Assembly: GCA_944386975.1 (NCBI GenBank)
Contig: CALXDC010000002.1
Span: 35,532 to 99,531 of the forward strand
From: an uncultured Oscillospiraceae bacterium
Lineage (GTDB): Bacteria; Bacillota; Clostridia; Oscillospirales; Oscillospiraceae
Direction: 5' to 3'
DNA: 64,000 nucleotides
A program made the translations under genes and the position numbers. The notes below the pieces were generated by a model. That model made no database searches, was not told the DNA's origin, and saw only the letters and a list, made by a program, of their open reading frames with translations. This document shows positions 8,506 through 18,296 of this stretch, piece after piece; position 1 is the stretch's first letter, and every line of letters begins with the position of its first letter.

Positions 8506-9384
8506 ATGATCAAGAGCATGACCGGCTACGGTCGGGCCAGAGAAACGCTCCACGGCCGGGATATCACCGTGGAGCTGCGCAGCGTCAACAACCGGTACCT
8601 GGACTGCACGGTGAAGATGCCTCGGATGTATATTTTTGCCGAGGACGCCATCAAGGCCATGGTGCAGAAAAGCGTGTCCCGGGGCAAGGTGGATGTGTTC
8701 CTCACCATCGACACCACCGGTGCGGACCAGGCGGTGATCTCCGTGAATACCGCCCTGGCGGGGGAGTATCTCCAGGGAATCCGAAAACTGGCGGCGGAGC
8801 TGAACCTTCCTGAAAACGTCACCGCCTGGGATTTGTCCCGGCTGCCGGACGTCCTTACCGTCACCAAGGCGGAGGAGGATCTGGAGGCGGTGAGCGCAGA
8901 CCTCTGCGCCGTGCTGGCCAAGGCCATTGAGGCCTACAACGCCATGCGGGAACGGGAGGGGCAGAAGCTGGCCGAGGACATCCTGGGACGGCTTGATACC
9001 ATCGAGCGTCTGACGGCGGCGGTGGAGGAGCGGTCCCCTCAGACCGTGACGGAGTATCGGGAGAAGCTGCTGGAGCGGATGCGGGAGGTGCTGGGCAGCG
9101 CCTCCGTGGACGAGGGACGGCTGCTCACCGAGGCGGCCATCTACGCCGACAAGGTGGCGGTGGATGAGGAGACGGTGCGCCTGCGCAGCCACCTCTCCCA
9201 GCTGCGAGAGATGCTCCAGGGCAGCGAGCCCATCGGCCGGAAGCTGGACTTTTTGATCCAGGAGGTGAACCGGGAGTCCAACACCATCGGCTCCAAGTGC
9301 TGTGATGTGGACATTGCCCGGAAGGTGGTGGACCTGAAGGCGGAGGTGGAGAAAATCCGCGAGCAGGTCCAGAACATTGAATGA
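8506..9384 (+). CDS. yicC: YicC/YloC family endoribonuclease
   Basis: 292 aa starting MIKSMTGYGRARETLHGRDI, the family's signature N-terminus, with ELRSVNNRYLDC next. The C-terminus contains EEVNRESNTIGSKCCDVDIAR-like sequence, the conserved DUF1732 part. Members are metal-dependent RNA endonucleases. The gene lies directly before remA-gmk-rpoZ-priA, the standard Firmicutes order. A 33-base gap with AAGGGG separates it from the J-domain gene. Confidence 0.9.
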   Translation: MIKSMTGYGRARETLHGRDITVELRSVNNRYLDCTVKMPRMYIFAEDAIKAMVQKSVSRGKVDVFLTIDTTGADQAVISVNTALAGEYLQGIRKLAAELNLPENVTAWDLSRLPDVLTVTKAEEDLEAVSADLCAVLAKAIEAYNAMREREGQKLAEDILGRLDTIERLTAAVEERSPQTVTEYREKLLERMREVLGSASVDEGRLLTEAAIYADKVAVDEETVRLRSHLSQLREMLQGSEPIGRKLDFLIQEVNRESNTIGSKCCDVDIARKVVDLKAEVEKIREQVQNIE

Positions 9385-9412
9385 ATAAGATCCGACAGGG
9401 GAGGGCAGAGGT

Positions 9413-9679
9413 ATGAAGCTCATCAACATCGGCTACGGCAACCTGATTTCCGCTCAGCGGCTGGTGGCGGTGGTGAGCCCCGACTCCGCCCCCATCAAGC
9501 GGATGGTCTCGGAGGCCCGGGACCGCAGCATGCTCATCGACGCCACCTTCGGGCGCAAGACCCGGACGGTGCTGATCATGGACAGCGACCATGTTGTGTT
9601 GTCGGGGCTGCCGCTGGAAAAGCTGGCGCCCCGGCTGGAGATTGATCCAGCCGAACTGGAGGAGGAAGAAGACACATGA
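9413..9679 (+). CDS. remA: Extracellular matrix regulator RemA family (DUF370) DNA-binding protein
   Basis: 88 aa. [30 protein letters not shown] and [22 protein letters not shown] are hallmark RemA sequences. In Bacillus it forms ring-shaped oligomers that wrap DNA and activates biofilm and osmoprotection genes. Its stop overlaps the gmk start (ATGA). The regulon here is unknown. Confidence 0.92.
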   Translation: MKLINIGYGNLISAQRLVAVVSPDSAPIKRMVSEARDRSMLIDATFGRKTRTVLIMDSDHVVLSGLPLEKLAPRLEIDPAELEEEEDT

Positions 9680-10272
9680 AAGGCAGGACCTTTATCATCA
9701 CGGGACCCTCCGGGGTGGGCAAGGGCACCATCATTCAGGAGCTCTTTGCCCGGCAGCCCCACCTCTATTTTTCCGTGTCCGCCACCACTCGAGGCCCCCG
9801 GCCCGGGGAGGAGAACGGCGTGCATTACCACTTCATCTCCCGGGAACAATTTGACCAGTGGGTCCGGGAGGACGCCTTTCTGGAGCACGCGGAGTATGTA
9901 GGCAACTGCTACGGCACTCCCAAGAAGTTCGTGGACGAGGCCATGGACCGGGGGGAGGACGCCATTTTGGACATTGAGGTCCAGGGAGCCCAGCAGGTCC
10001 ACCAGAAGCGGCCCGACGCGGTGCGGATCTTTATTGCGCCCCCCAGCTGGACGGAGCTGGAGCACCGGCTCACCGGTCGGGGCACCGAGAGCGCGGAAAA
10101 GGTACGGAGCCGCCTGGCCAGAGCCAAGGAGGAGTTCCGCTTTGCCGCTGACTACGACTACATCGTCATCAACAACACGGTGGAGGAGGCGGCGGAGGAG
10201 ATCCGGGCCATCATCCGGGCCGAGCACTGCCGCCCCGCTCAACGGATGCCTCAGCTGATGGAGACATTGTAA
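9676..10272 (+). CDS. gmk: Guanylate kinase
   Basis: 198 aa. P-loop [10 protein letters not shown] (residues 10-19) is followed by [11 protein letters not shown] and [10 protein letters not shown], the GMP-binding region. It converts GMP and ATP to GDP and ADP. The start overlaps remA by four bases, and rpoZ follows, as in most Firmicutes. Confidence 0.95.
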   Translation: MKGRTFIITGPSGVGKGTIIQELFARQPHLYFSVSATTRGPRPGEENGVHYHFISREQFDQWVREDAFLEHAEYVGNCYGTPKKFVDEAMDRGEDAILDIEVQGAQQVHQKRPDAVRIFIAPPSWTELEHRLTGRGTESAEKVRSRLARAKEEFRFAADYDYIVINNTVEEAAEEIRAIIRAEHCRPAQRMPQLMETL

Positions 10273-10361
10273 AGCGAAATCCCTTCTCAACATTTGCGAA
10301 TCCCGCCGGCGCATCACCGCCGCGAAGTGATAAAAATCTTAGGAAAAGGAATGATAGTATC

Positions 10362-10583
10362 ATGATGCTCTATCCCGCTATGAACAAGCTCACCGCCAAC
10401 GTGCCCAACCGCTACCTGTTGGTGAACGTGGTGGCCCGCCGGGCCCGCCAGATCGCCCAGCACGCCGAGGACATCGGCGAACACCTGGAGGAGAAACCGG
10501 TGACCCTGGCCATCCACGAGGTGGCCGACGGGAAGGTCTCTGTGGCCGCCGCGGATGTGGCCATCAAGGACGTGGAGGCCTGA
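10362..10583 (+). CDS. rpoZ: RNA polymerase omega subunit
   Basis: 73 aa. MLYPAMNKLTANVPNRYLLVNVVARRARQIA matches the omega core, and a short acidic tail follows. It helps assemble RNA polymerase via beta'. Two tandem ATGs exist (10362, 10365); AAAGGAA lies upstream. It sits between gmk and priA as expected. Confidence 0.92.
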   Translation: MMLYPAMNKLTANVPNRYLLVNVVARRARQIAQHAEDIGEHLEEKPVTLAIHEVADGKVSVAAADVAIKDVEA

Positions 10584-10603
10584 GCCTCCCGGGGAGGACC
10601 GGA

Positions 10604-13066
10604 TTGGAAGAGACTGTCATCGCCCGGGTAGCCGTGGCTGCGGCTACCTACGCCTTCGACAAGCCCTACGACTACCTGGTGCCCGCCGCCCTTCAGGCCA
10701 AGGCGGCGCCGGGGGTCCGGGTCACCGTGCCCTTCGGGCGGGGCAACAAGGGGTCGGAGGCCATCATCCTCAGCGTCCGCACCGAGTCGGAGCGCCAGGA
10801 GCTGAAGTACGTTCTGGAGGTGCTGGACGACGGTCCGGTGCTGGACCAGGAGGAGCTGCGCCTGGCCTTCTGGCTGAGGGAGCGGTACTTCTGCACCATT
10901 TATGACGGCGTCAAGACCATCCTGCCCGCGGGCCTCTGGTACCGGGTGCGGGAGGTCTACCATATTGTGGGGGATCTTACCGAGGAGGCCTCGGAGGTGC
11001 TGGGCAGAAAGGCCCGGGCCCGGGAGGTCTATGCCGTCCTTCTGGCCGAGGGGGGACAGGCGGAGCTGGAGACGCTGAAGGACCGATGCGGCGACGGCGT
11101 CACCGCCGCCCTCCGGGAGCTTGCCGATTTGGGGCTCATTACCTCCGAGACCACCGCCCTGCGGCGTCTCAGCGACAAGCTGGTGCGCCGGGTGTCTCTG
11201 GCGGTGCCGCCGGAGGAGGCCATGGCCGCCGCTGAGGCCAAGCGGAAGACCGCGCCCCTGCGGTATGAGGTGCTTCGGCTCCTCGCCACCGTGGGCAGCG
11301 CCCTGTCCCCGGATATCTGCTACTTCACCGGCGCCTCCGCCGCCACGCTGCGGGCTTTGGAGAAGACCGGTCTTGTGACTATGGAGAAGGAGGAGCAGTA
11401 CCGGGTGCCCCGCCTCTCCGATCAGATTACCGGCGCTCCCATTGCTCTCAACGAGGAGCAGCAGAGGGCCTTCGACGGCATCCTGGCCCTGACCCGCTCC
11501 GGAGAGGCCGCCTGCGCCCTTCTCCACGGGGTTACCGGCAGCGGCAAGACCCAGGTGTACCTTCGGCTTTTACAGGAGGTGGTGGCGGCGGGGAAGACCG
11601 GCATGATTCTGGTGCCGGAGATTGCCCTCACCCCCCAAATGATGGAAAAATTCTCTGCCTACTTTGGCAGTAAAGTGGCTATGCTTCACAGCTCCCTCCG
11701 GCTCTCCGAGCGCTACGACCAGTGGAAGCGGATTCGTCGAGGGGAGGTTCAGGTGGTACTGGGTACCCGCAGTGCCGTATTCGCACCTCTGCGGAACCTG
11801 GGCATGATTATCCTGGATGAGGAGCAGGAGAACAGCTATCAGTCGGAGCAGCTGCCCCGTTACCACGCCCGGGACGTGGCGAAGTATCGCTGTGTGGAGG
11901 CCAAGGCTACCCTGGTCCTGGGTTCCGCCACCCCTACGGTGGAGAGCATGTATGCCGCCCAATGCGGCCGCTACCATCTCTTTTCTATCCGGGACCGATA
12001 CAACGCCCAGCCTCTCCCCGAGGTGATCCTGGCGGATCTCCGGGAGGAGGTCCGAGCGGGAAACAGCGGCGCCATCAGCGGTGTTCTCCGCCGGGAGCTG
12101 GAGGAAAATATCCGGCGGGGGGAGCAGAGCATTCTCTTTCTCAACCGCCGGGGCAGCAGCCGGATGTTGGTGTGCGGGGAGTGCGGCGCAGTGCCGGAGT
12201 GTCCCCGCTGCAGCGTCCCCATGACCTACCACAGCGCAAACGGCCGCCTCATGTGCCACTACTGCGGCCACTCCGAGCGGGCCGAGGAGACCTGCGACGA
12301 CTGCGGCGGTCTCATGAAGCACGTGGGGGTGGGGACCCAGAAGGTGGAGGAGGAGCTCCACCAGCTGTTCCCCGGGGTGGAGGTGCTGCGGATGGACGCG
12401 GACACCGCCGCCGGCGGCCATGAGAAGCTGCTGCGGGCCTTTGAAAAGAAGAAAATCCCCATTCTCCTTGGCACCCAGATGGTGGCCAAGGGGCTGGATT
12501 TTGAAAATGTCACCCTGGTGGGGGTACTGGCGGCGGACCTGTCATTGTATGTGGACAGCTATCGCGCCGCCGAGCGGACCTTCAGCCTTCTCACCCAGGT
12601 GGTGGGCCGGGCGGGCCGGGGGGACAAGCGGGGGAGGGCAGTGATCCAGACCTACACCCCGGACAACGACGTCATCGTCAACGCCGCCCATCAGGACTAC
12701 GACGCCTTCTACCGCGCGGAGCTGCGGCTGCGCCGCCTCCGCCGCTACCCGCCCTTTGCCGACCTCTTCACGCTCACTGTCTCCGGTGGGGAGGAGGGGG
12801 CGGTGCTCCGCGCCGCCGCCAAGCTGCGGGACGGATTGAAGATGGGCCTTTCCTATCCCACTGCCGCCAATATGAGCGTGGAGGTGGTGGGTCCCGCACC
12901 GGCGCCGGTGTTGAAGGTGAACAACCGCTACCGCTACCGGCTGTTTTGGATCGGGAAGAACGACCACCAGACCAGGGAGATCCTGGCACACTACTTGAAA
13001 GCGTTTCACAGTCAGAAGGAGAACAAGGGGCTCAGCCTCTTCATCGACTGCAACGCACTGGAATAG
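10604..13066 (+). CDS. priA: Primosomal helicase PriA
   Basis: 820 aa, starting with TTG at 10604 after GGGGAGG. The N-terminal DNA-binding domain (VAVAAATYAFDKPYDYLVP) precedes a helicase core with Walker A GVTGSGKTQVY, RYHARDVAKYR and the motif GTQMVAKGLDFENVTLVG. Eight cysteines around the middle (CGECGAVPECPRC, then CHYCG and CDDCGG) bind two zinc ions. It restarts stalled replication forks. Motif II reads DEEQ rather than the usual DEEH. Def follows 11 bases later. Confidence 0.95.
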   Translation: MEETVIARVAVAAATYAFDKPYDYLVPAALQAKAAPGVRVTVPFGRGNKGSEAIILSVRTESERQELKYVLEVLDDGPVLDQEELRLAFWLRERYFCTIYDGVKTILPAGLWYRVREVYHIVGDLTEEASEVLGRKARAREVYAVLLAEGGQAELETLKDRCGDGVTAALRELADLGLITSETTALRRLSDKLVRRVSLAVPPEEAMAAAEAKRKTAPLRYEVLRLLATVGSALSPDICYFTGASAATLRALEKTGLVTMEKEEQYRVPRLSDQITGAPIALNEEQQRAFDGILALTRSGEAACALLHGVTGSGKTQVYLRLLQEVVAAGKTGMILVPEIALTPQMMEKFSAYFGSKVAMLHSSLRLSERYDQWKRIRRGEVQVVLGTRSAVFAPLRNLGMIILDEEQENSYQSEQLPRYHARDVAKYRCVEAKATLVLGSATPTVESMYAAQCGRYHLFSIRDRYNAQPLPEVILADLREEVRAGNSGAISGVLRRELEENIRRGEQSILFLNRRGSSRMLVCGECGAVPECPRCSVPMTYHSANGRLMCHYCGHSERAEETCDDCGGLMKHVGVGTQKVEEELHQLFPGVEVLRMDADTAAGGHEKLLRAFEKKKIPILLGTQMVAKGLDFENVTLVGVLAADLSLYVDSYRAAERTFSLLTQVVGRAGRGDKRGRAVIQTYTPDNDVIVNAAHQDYDAFYRAELRLRRLRRYPPFADLFTLTVSGGEEGAVLRAAAKLRDGLKMGLSYPTAANMSVEVVGPAPAPVLKVNNRYRYRLFWIGKNDHQTREILAHYLKAFHSQKENKGLSLFIDCNALE

Positions 13067-13077
13067 GAGGAATCCAT

Positions 13078-13590
13078 ATGGCGATTCGAAAGATCGTCGT
13101 CCAGGGGGACGAGATTTTAAATAAGGTCTGCAAGCCGGTGACGGCCTTTGACCAGAAGCTCCACACCCTGCTGGACGATATGGCCGACACTCTGCGGCAG
13201 GCCAACGGCGCGGGACTGGCCGCCCCCCAGGTGGGGATTCTCCGCCGGGCGGTGGTGGTGTCCGACGACGGGGAGGAGATTCTGGAGCTCATCAACCCGG
13301 AGATCGTGGCCACCGAGGGGGAGCAGACCGGCCCGGAGGGCTGTCTCAGCGTCCCCGGCAAGTTCGGTATGGTCACCCGGCCCTACCGGGTCCGGGTCCG
13401 AGCCCAGGACCGCAACGGCCAGTGGTTCGAGGCGGAGGGGGAGGAGCTGATGGCCCGGGCCTTCTGCCACGAGCTGGAGCACCTGGACGGTCACCTCTAT
13501 GTAGAGCACATTGATCACTTCCTCTCTGAGGAGGAGCTGATGGCATATTATAAGGAACAGGGTTACGACATCGAGGAGGAAGAGAACTGA
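13078..13590 (+). CDS. def: Peptide deformylase
   Basis: 170 aa. All three signature motifs are intact: GLAAPQVG (residues 46-53), EGCLS with the metal-ligand cysteine (about residue 90), and HELEHLDG with two ligand histidines and the catalytic Glu (about residue 133). It removes the N-formyl group from new proteins. Start at the ATG after AGGAGGAATCC. Its stop shares a base with fmt, which encodes the opposite reaction. Confidence 0.95.
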   Translation: MAIRKIVVQGDEILNKVCKPVTAFDQKLHTLLDDMADTLRQANGAGLAAPQVGILRRAVVVSDDGEEILELINPEIVATEGEQTGPEGCLSVPGKFGMVTRPYRVRVRAQDRNGQWFEAEGEELMARAFCHELEHLDGHLYVEHIDHFLSEEELMAYYKEQGYDIEEEEN

Positions 13591-14504
13591 TGCGCGTGGT
13601 ATTCATGGGTACTCCCGACTTCGCTGTGCCCTCCCTCCGCCGCCTCATTGCCGACGGCCATGAGGTGATCGCGGTGTTCACCCAGCCCGACAAGCCCAAG
13701 AACCGGGGCATGAAGCTGATTCCCACCCCGGTGAAGGCGGCGGCGATGGAGGCGGGGATCCCCGTCTTCCAGCCCACCACCGTCCGGGACGAGGCGGTGC
13801 TGGAGGAGATCCGGCAGATGGAGCCGGAGCTCCTGGCGGTGGCGGCCTACGGGAAGATCCTGCCGGAGGCTCTCCTGCAAATCCCCACCGTGGCCGCCGT
13901 CAACGTCCACTCCTCGCTGCTGCCCAAGTACCGGGGGGCCGCCCCCATCAACTGGGCCATTCTCAATGGCGACGAGGAGACCGGCGTCACCATCCAGCAC
14001 CTGGGGGTGGAGCTGGACGCCGGGGACATCATCACCGTCCGCAAGACCCCCATCGACCCTCAGGAGGACGCCGCCCAGCTCTATACCCGGCTGGCGGAGC
14101 TGGGGGCGGAGGCCCTCAGCGAGGCAGTGTCCGCTCTGGCGGACGGTACCGCCCGGCGCATCCCCCAGGGGGAGGCGGTGGGTCCCTATGCCGCTATGCT
14201 CAGTAAGGAAATGTCCCCCATCGATTGGAACAAAAATGCCCAAACCATCGTCAATCAGGTAAGAGGCCTCATTCCCTGGCCCTGCGCTACCGCCCAGCTG
14301 AACGGCGAGACTGTGAAGGTGTTCCGGGCCGCTGTGGGGGCGGAGACCAAGGCTGCGCCGGGGACGGTGGTATCCGCCGACAAGCGGGGCATCGCCATCG
14401 CTGCCGGAGACGGGCGGCAGGTACTGGTGCTGGAACTCCAGCGCCCCGGCAGCAAACGGATGGCGGCGGCAGACTATCTGCTGGGCCATCCCATCAATGT
14501 GTAA
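13590..14504 (+). CDS. fmt: Methionyl-tRNA formyltransferase
   Basis: 304 aa. Formyltransferase domain with MRVVFMGTPDFAVPSLR at the start and the catalytic block VNVHSSLLPKYRGAAPINW (Asn/His near residue 110) and GVTIQHLGVELDAGDI. A C-terminal OB-like tRNA-binding region follows. It formylates Met-tRNAfMet. The ATG overlaps the def stop (TGATG). Confidence 0.95.
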   Translation: MRVVFMGTPDFAVPSLRRLIADGHEVIAVFTQPDKPKNRGMKLIPTPVKAAAMEAGIPVFQPTTVRDEAVLEEIRQMEPELLAVAAYGKILPEALLQIPTVAAVNVHSSLLPKYRGAAPINWAILNGDEETGVTIQHLGVELDAGDIITVRKTPIDPQEDAAQLYTRLAELGAEALSEAVSALADGTARRIPQGEAVGPYAAMLSKEMSPIDWNKNAQTIVNQVRGLIPWPCATAQLNGETVKVFRAAVGAETKAAPGTVVSADKRGIAIAAGDGRQVLVLELQRPGSKRMAAADYLLGHPINV

Positions 14505-14516
14505 AGGAACGATCCT

Positions 14517-15218
14517 ATGCCCTTTTATTATTTCTACGACACCCGCTATCTGATGATGCTGATCCCGGTGCTGCTGATCACCCTGTATGCCCAGTTCAAG
14601 GTCAGCTCCACCTTCAACCACTACTCCCGGGTGGCCAACAGCCGCCGTCTCACCGGGGCCCAGGCCGCCGCGGAGGTGCTGCGCCGCCACGGGGTCAACG
14701 ACGTGCGGATCGAGCGAGTCCGGGGCAGTCTCACCGACCACTACGATCCCCGGACCAATGTGATCCGGCTGTCGGAGTCGGTGTACGACAGCCCCACCAT
14801 CGCGGCGGTGGGAGTGGCGGCCCACGAGGCGGGACATGCAGTGCAGTACGCCGTGGGCTATGCCCCCATCCAGCTGCGCGCGGCTATTATCCCTTTGACC
14901 CAGGTGGGATCTCAATTGGGCGTTGTGTTGTTGATTTTGGGGCTTCTTCTGTCCTTTGAGTCCCTGTTTTTCATCGGCATTGTGCTGTTCTCTTTCACCA
15001 CGCTTTTTCAGCTGGTGACCCTGCCGGTGGAGTTCAACGCCTCCCGGCGGGCCATGGAGACCATCCGCAGCGGCGGACTTTTGAATGACCAGGAGGCCGA
15101 CGGAGCCAGGAAGGTGCTCAGTGCGGCGGCGCTGACCTATGTGGCGGCCCTCCTCATGTCCATTGTCCAGCTCCTGCGGTATGTGATGCTCTTTGCCGGG
15201 CGGCGGAGGGACGACTGA
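14517..15218 (+). CDS. Membrane zinc metallopeptidase, YugP family
   Basis: 233 aa. It begins with a membrane helix (YLMMLIPVLLITLYAQF). HEAGH (about residue 102) is the zinc site, and a helical membrane hairpin (VVLLILGLLLSFESLFFIGIVL) follows, then FNASRRA. This matches the neutral zinc metallopeptidase 2 (YugP) family commonly found between fmt and rsmB in Clostridia. The substrate is unknown. It ends where rsmB starts (TGATG). Confidence 0.88.
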   Translation: MPFYYFYDTRYLMMLIPVLLITLYAQFKVSSTFNHYSRVANSRRLTGAQAAAEVLRRHGVNDVRIERVRGSLTDHYDPRTNVIRLSESVYDSPTIAAVGVAAHEAGHAVQYAVGYAPIQLRAAIIPLTQVGSQLGVVLLILGLLLSFESLFFIGIVLFSFTTLFQLVTLPVEFNASRRAMETIRSGGLLNDQEADGARKVLSAAALTYVAALLMSIVQLLRYVMLFAGRRRDD

Positions 15219-16516
15219 TGGCAGGAGACGCGAGGGAGACCGCCCTGTCGGTGCTGACCTCCTGCCGGAAGGCGGAGGCCTGGGCCGACGGGGCCCTGAA
15301 AACCGCCAGCCGCCCCCTGTCCCGGCGGGACGCGGCCCTGGCCGCAAGGCTGACCTACGGGGTGCTCCAGAACCGGGCTCTGCTGGATTTCCACATCGGG
15401 CGGTACTGCAATCAGGGAAATCGGGACTTAGAACCTGTTATTTTGGATATTATGAGGATCGGAGCCTACCAGATCCTCTTCCTTGACCGGGTGCCGGACA
15501 GCGCCGCCGTGAACAGGGCGGTGGAGATGACCAAGGCCCACCGGCGGCCCCGGGCGGCGGGGATGGTGAACGCCATTCTGCGCAAGCTGTCCCGGGAGAA
15601 GGAGCAGCTCCCCCAACCGGAGGAGCTGTCTGTCCGCTATAGCCATCCCAAGTGGCTGACGGAGAGGTATGTGGAGCTGCTGGGGGAAGAGGCGGAGGCG
15701 GCCCTGGCCGCCGACAATCAGCCGGTGCCCACGGTGATTCAGTGCAATTCCCTCAAGACCTCCGAGGAGGCCCTGCTGGCCTCCCTCGGTGGGGCGGAGG
15801 TCACGCCCCACCCCTGGCTCGCCGGGTGCTACGAGCTTACCGGCGCGGGGAACCTGGAGGCGCTGGAGAGCTTCCAAAAGGGCGGATTCCTGGTCCAGGA
15901 CGCGGCGGCGGCATTGGTGCCGAAAGTGGCGGGGTGTCTCCCCGGCCAGCGGGTCATCGACGTCTGCGCCGCCCCCGGGGGCAAGTCCTTCGCTGCCGCT
16001 ATGGCCATGGAGGACCAGGGCGAGGTGCTGAGCTTCGACATTCATCCCCACAAAATCAGACTGATCGAAGAGGGGGCGGCCCGGCTGGGCCTCGCCTCCG
16101 TCCGCGCCGCCCTTCGGGACGGCCGTGACCCGGACCCGGCCCTCCTGGGCACCGCCGATGTGGTGCTTTGCGACGTGCCCTGCTCGGGCCTCGGCATCAT
16201 CCGGAAGAAGCCGGACATCCGCTACAAGGACCCGGCCCCCCTGGCAGGGCTGCCGAAGGTGCAGCTGGCCATTTTGAAGGGGGCCGCCGGGTATGTGAAG
16301 ACGGGCGGGGCGCTGGTGTACTCCACCTGCACCATTCTGCCGGAGGAGAACCGGCAGGTGGTGGACGCCTTCCTCCGGGAGGACGGCCGCTTTGTCCTGG
16401 AGCCCTTTGCGTTAGAGGGGCCGGTGGGGAAGACGGAGGGGGACGTGACCCTCTGGCCCCACCGCCACCAGACCGACGGGTTTTACATCTGTAAGCTGAG
16501 GAAACACCATGACTGA
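15218..16516 (+). CDS. rsmB: 16S rRNA (cytosine-967-C5)-methyltransferase RsmB
   Basis: 432 aa. The N-terminal NusB-like helical domain (residues 1-135) is followed by a SAM-dependent methyltransferase: VCAAPGGKSFAAAMAM as the SAM motif, DVPCSGLGIIRKKPDIRY with the PCS catalytic cysteine, and STCTILPEENRQVV with the second cysteine. It overlaps the downstream rlmN by 8 bases. Confidence 0.93.
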   Translation: MAGDARETALSVLTSCRKAEAWADGALKTASRPLSRRDAALAARLTYGVLQNRALLDFHIGRYCNQGNRDLEPVILDIMRIGAYQILFLDRVPDSAAVNRAVEMTKAHRRPRAAGMVNAILRKLSREKEQLPQPEELSVRYSHPKWLTERYVELLGEEAEAALAADNQPVPTVIQCNSLKTSEEALLASLGGAEVTPHPWLAGCYELTGAGNLEALESFQKGGFLVQDAAAALVPKVAGCLPGQRVIDVCAAPGGKSFAAAMAMEDQGEVLSFDIHPHKIRLIEEGAARLGLASVRAALRDGRDPDPALLGTADVVLCDVPCSGLGIIRKKPDIRYKDPAPLAGLPKVQLAILKGAAGYVKTGGALVYSTCTILPEENRQVVDAFLREDGRFVLEPFALEGPVGKTEGDVTLWPHRHQTDGFYICKLRKHHD

Positions 16517-17546
16517 CATCAAATCCATGACCCGCCAGGAGATCACCGAGGCCATGCAATCCATGGGGGAGCCCGCTTTCCGGGGGAAACAGGTGTTCAC
16601 CTGGCTCCATAAGGGGGCACGGTCCTTCGAGGAGATGAGCAACCTCTCCAAGTCCCTGCGCCAGAAGCTGGCGGCGGACTACTTCGTCACCAGCCCCCAG
16701 GTGGCCCGCAAGCAGGTCTCCGCCCAGGACGGCACCGTGAAATACCTCTGGGAGCTGGGGGACGGCAACTGCGTGGAGACGGTGCTCATGCGCTACCACC
16801 ATGGGAACACGGTGTGCGTCTCCTCCCAGGTGGGCTGCCGCATGGGCTGCGCCTTCTGCGCCTCCACGGTGGGGGGAAAGGTCCGGGACCTGCGGCCCTC
16901 GGAAATTCTGGACCAGGTTCTCTTCACCCAGCTGGACAGCGGCCTTCCCATCTCCAACATCGTGCTGATGGGCATCGGGGAGCCCATGGACAACCTGGAC
17001 AACGTGCTGCGGTTTCTGGAGCTGGTGAACCATCCCGACGGGCTGAATATCGGCATGCGGCACATCTCTCTCTCCACCTGCGGGGTGCTGCCGGGGATCC
17101 GGCGGCTGGGGGACCTGGGGCTGCAGCTGACCCTCTCCGTGTCCCTCCACGCCCCGGACAGCGAGACCCGATCCAAGATCATGCCCGTGAACCGGGCCTA
17201 CGACGTGGAGGATCTCTTTCAGGAGTGCCGCCGATACTTTGAAAAGACCGGGCGGCGGATCTCCTTTGAGTACGCCATGATCGACGGCGTCAACGACCAC
17301 GACTGGCAGGCGGACCTTATTGCCAAGAAGGTAAAGGGGATGCCCGCCCATGTAAATCTCATCCCTCTCAATGATGTGCGGGAGAGCCCCCTGAAGCCCA
17401 GCCGGCGCATTGCCGCCTTTCAGAAGCGGCTGGAGAGCCACGGCCTCACCGCTACCGTTCGGCGGAGTTTGGGGGGCGATATCGACGCCTCCTGCGGCCA
17501 GCTGCGGCGGCGGGCCATGGAGGAGCGAAAGGGGGAAGGCCTGTGA
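16509..17546 (+). CDS. rlmN: Dual-specificity 23S rRNA/tRNA adenine-C2 methyltransferase RlmN
   Basis: 345 aa radical-SAM enzyme. The 4Fe-4S motif is C110-x3-C114-x2-C117 (QVGCRMGCAFCAS). GIGEPMDN is the SAM-binding stretch. Two catalytic cysteines are recognisable: C103 in TVCVSS and C329 in DIDASCGQL. It methylates A2503 of 23S rRNA and A37 of some tRNAs. It overlaps both rsmB and stp. Confidence 0.95.
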   Translation: MTDIKSMTRQEITEAMQSMGEPAFRGKQVFTWLHKGARSFEEMSNLSKSLRQKLAADYFVTSPQVARKQVSAQDGTVKYLWELGDGNCVETVLMRYHHGNTVCVSSQVGCRMGCAFCASTVGGKVRDLRPSEILDQVLFTQLDSGLPISNIVLMGIGEPMDNLDNVLRFLELVNHPDGLNIGMRHISLSTCGVLPGIRRLGDLGLQLTLSVSLHAPDSETRSKIMPVNRAYDVEDLFQECRRYFEKTGRRISFEYAMIDGVNDHDWQADLIAKKVKGMPAHVNLIPLNDVRESPLKPSRRIAAFQKRLESHGLTATVRRSLGGDIDASCGQLRRRAMEERKGEGL

Positions 17547-18277
17547 TTGAGACCTGGGCATTGACCGATGTGGGATTGGTGCGGCGAGACAATCAGGACG
17601 CCTATGGCATCTACAACCAGGAGCCCTGCACCGTCTGCGTGGTTTGTGACGGCATGGGGGGCGTGCAGGGCGGGGCATTGGCCAGCCGCATCGCCGTGGA
17701 TACCTATCTGAAGGTGGTCTGCGGAGAGATCCGCCCCAACATGAGTACCTGGCAGATGCAGCGGCTGTCCGCCAAGGCGGTGGCCGAGGCCAACGACGCC
17801 ATCCGCCGGGAGACGGAGCGGGATCCGTTCCTCTACGGCATGGGCACCACCCTGGTGGCCGCCGTCAGCTGCGGGGAGAACATGGCAGTGGTCTCCAACG
17901 TGGGGGACAGCCGGGCCTACCATATCACGGAATCGGGCATCCGCCGGGTGACCAAGGACCACTCCCTGGTGGAGACCCTGGTGGACCGGGGGGATATCAC
18001 CGAGGAGGAGGCCCGCATCCACCCCAAGCGCAACTACATCACCCGGGCCCTGGGCCCAGAGCCAAGCACCCTGTGCGACGGCTTCGTGGTGCCTCTGGAG
18101 CCGGGGGAGTTTCTCCTTCTCTGCACCGACGGACTGGTGTCCACGGTGTCGGACCGGGAGATGTATGAGGAGATTCGCAGCGGCAATCTGGACGGCTGTC
18201 TCGACCGGCTGCTGGCCATCTCCAAGCGCAACGGCGCGGCGGACAATGTGACTGCCGTGCTGCTGCGGAAACTGTGA
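17543..18277 (+). CDS. stp: PP2C-type Ser/Thr phosphatase Stp/PrpC
   Basis: 244 aa from the GTG at 17543, which overlaps rlmN by 4 bases. Metal-binding motifs are in place: RRDNQDAYG, CDGMGGVQGG, SNVGDSRAYH, CTDGLVSTV and NGAADNVTAV. It dephosphorylates targets of the PASTA kinase encoded 19 bases downstream, and the two form a conserved signalling pair for growth, division and wall metabolism. Confidence 0.94.
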   Translation: MIETWALTDVGLVRRDNQDAYGIYNQEPCTVCVVCDGMGGVQGGALASRIAVDTYLKVVCGEIRPNMSTWQMQRLSAKAVAEANDAIRRETERDPFLYGMGTTLVAAVSCGENMAVVSNVGDSRAYHITESGIRRVTKDHSLVETLVDRGDITEEEARIHPKRNYITRALGPEPSTLCDGFVVPLEPGEFLLLCTDGLVSTVSDREMYEEIRSGNLDGCLDRLLAISKRNGAADNVTAVLLRKL

Positions 18278-18296
18278 AGGGAGGAGGGCGCGAAAT

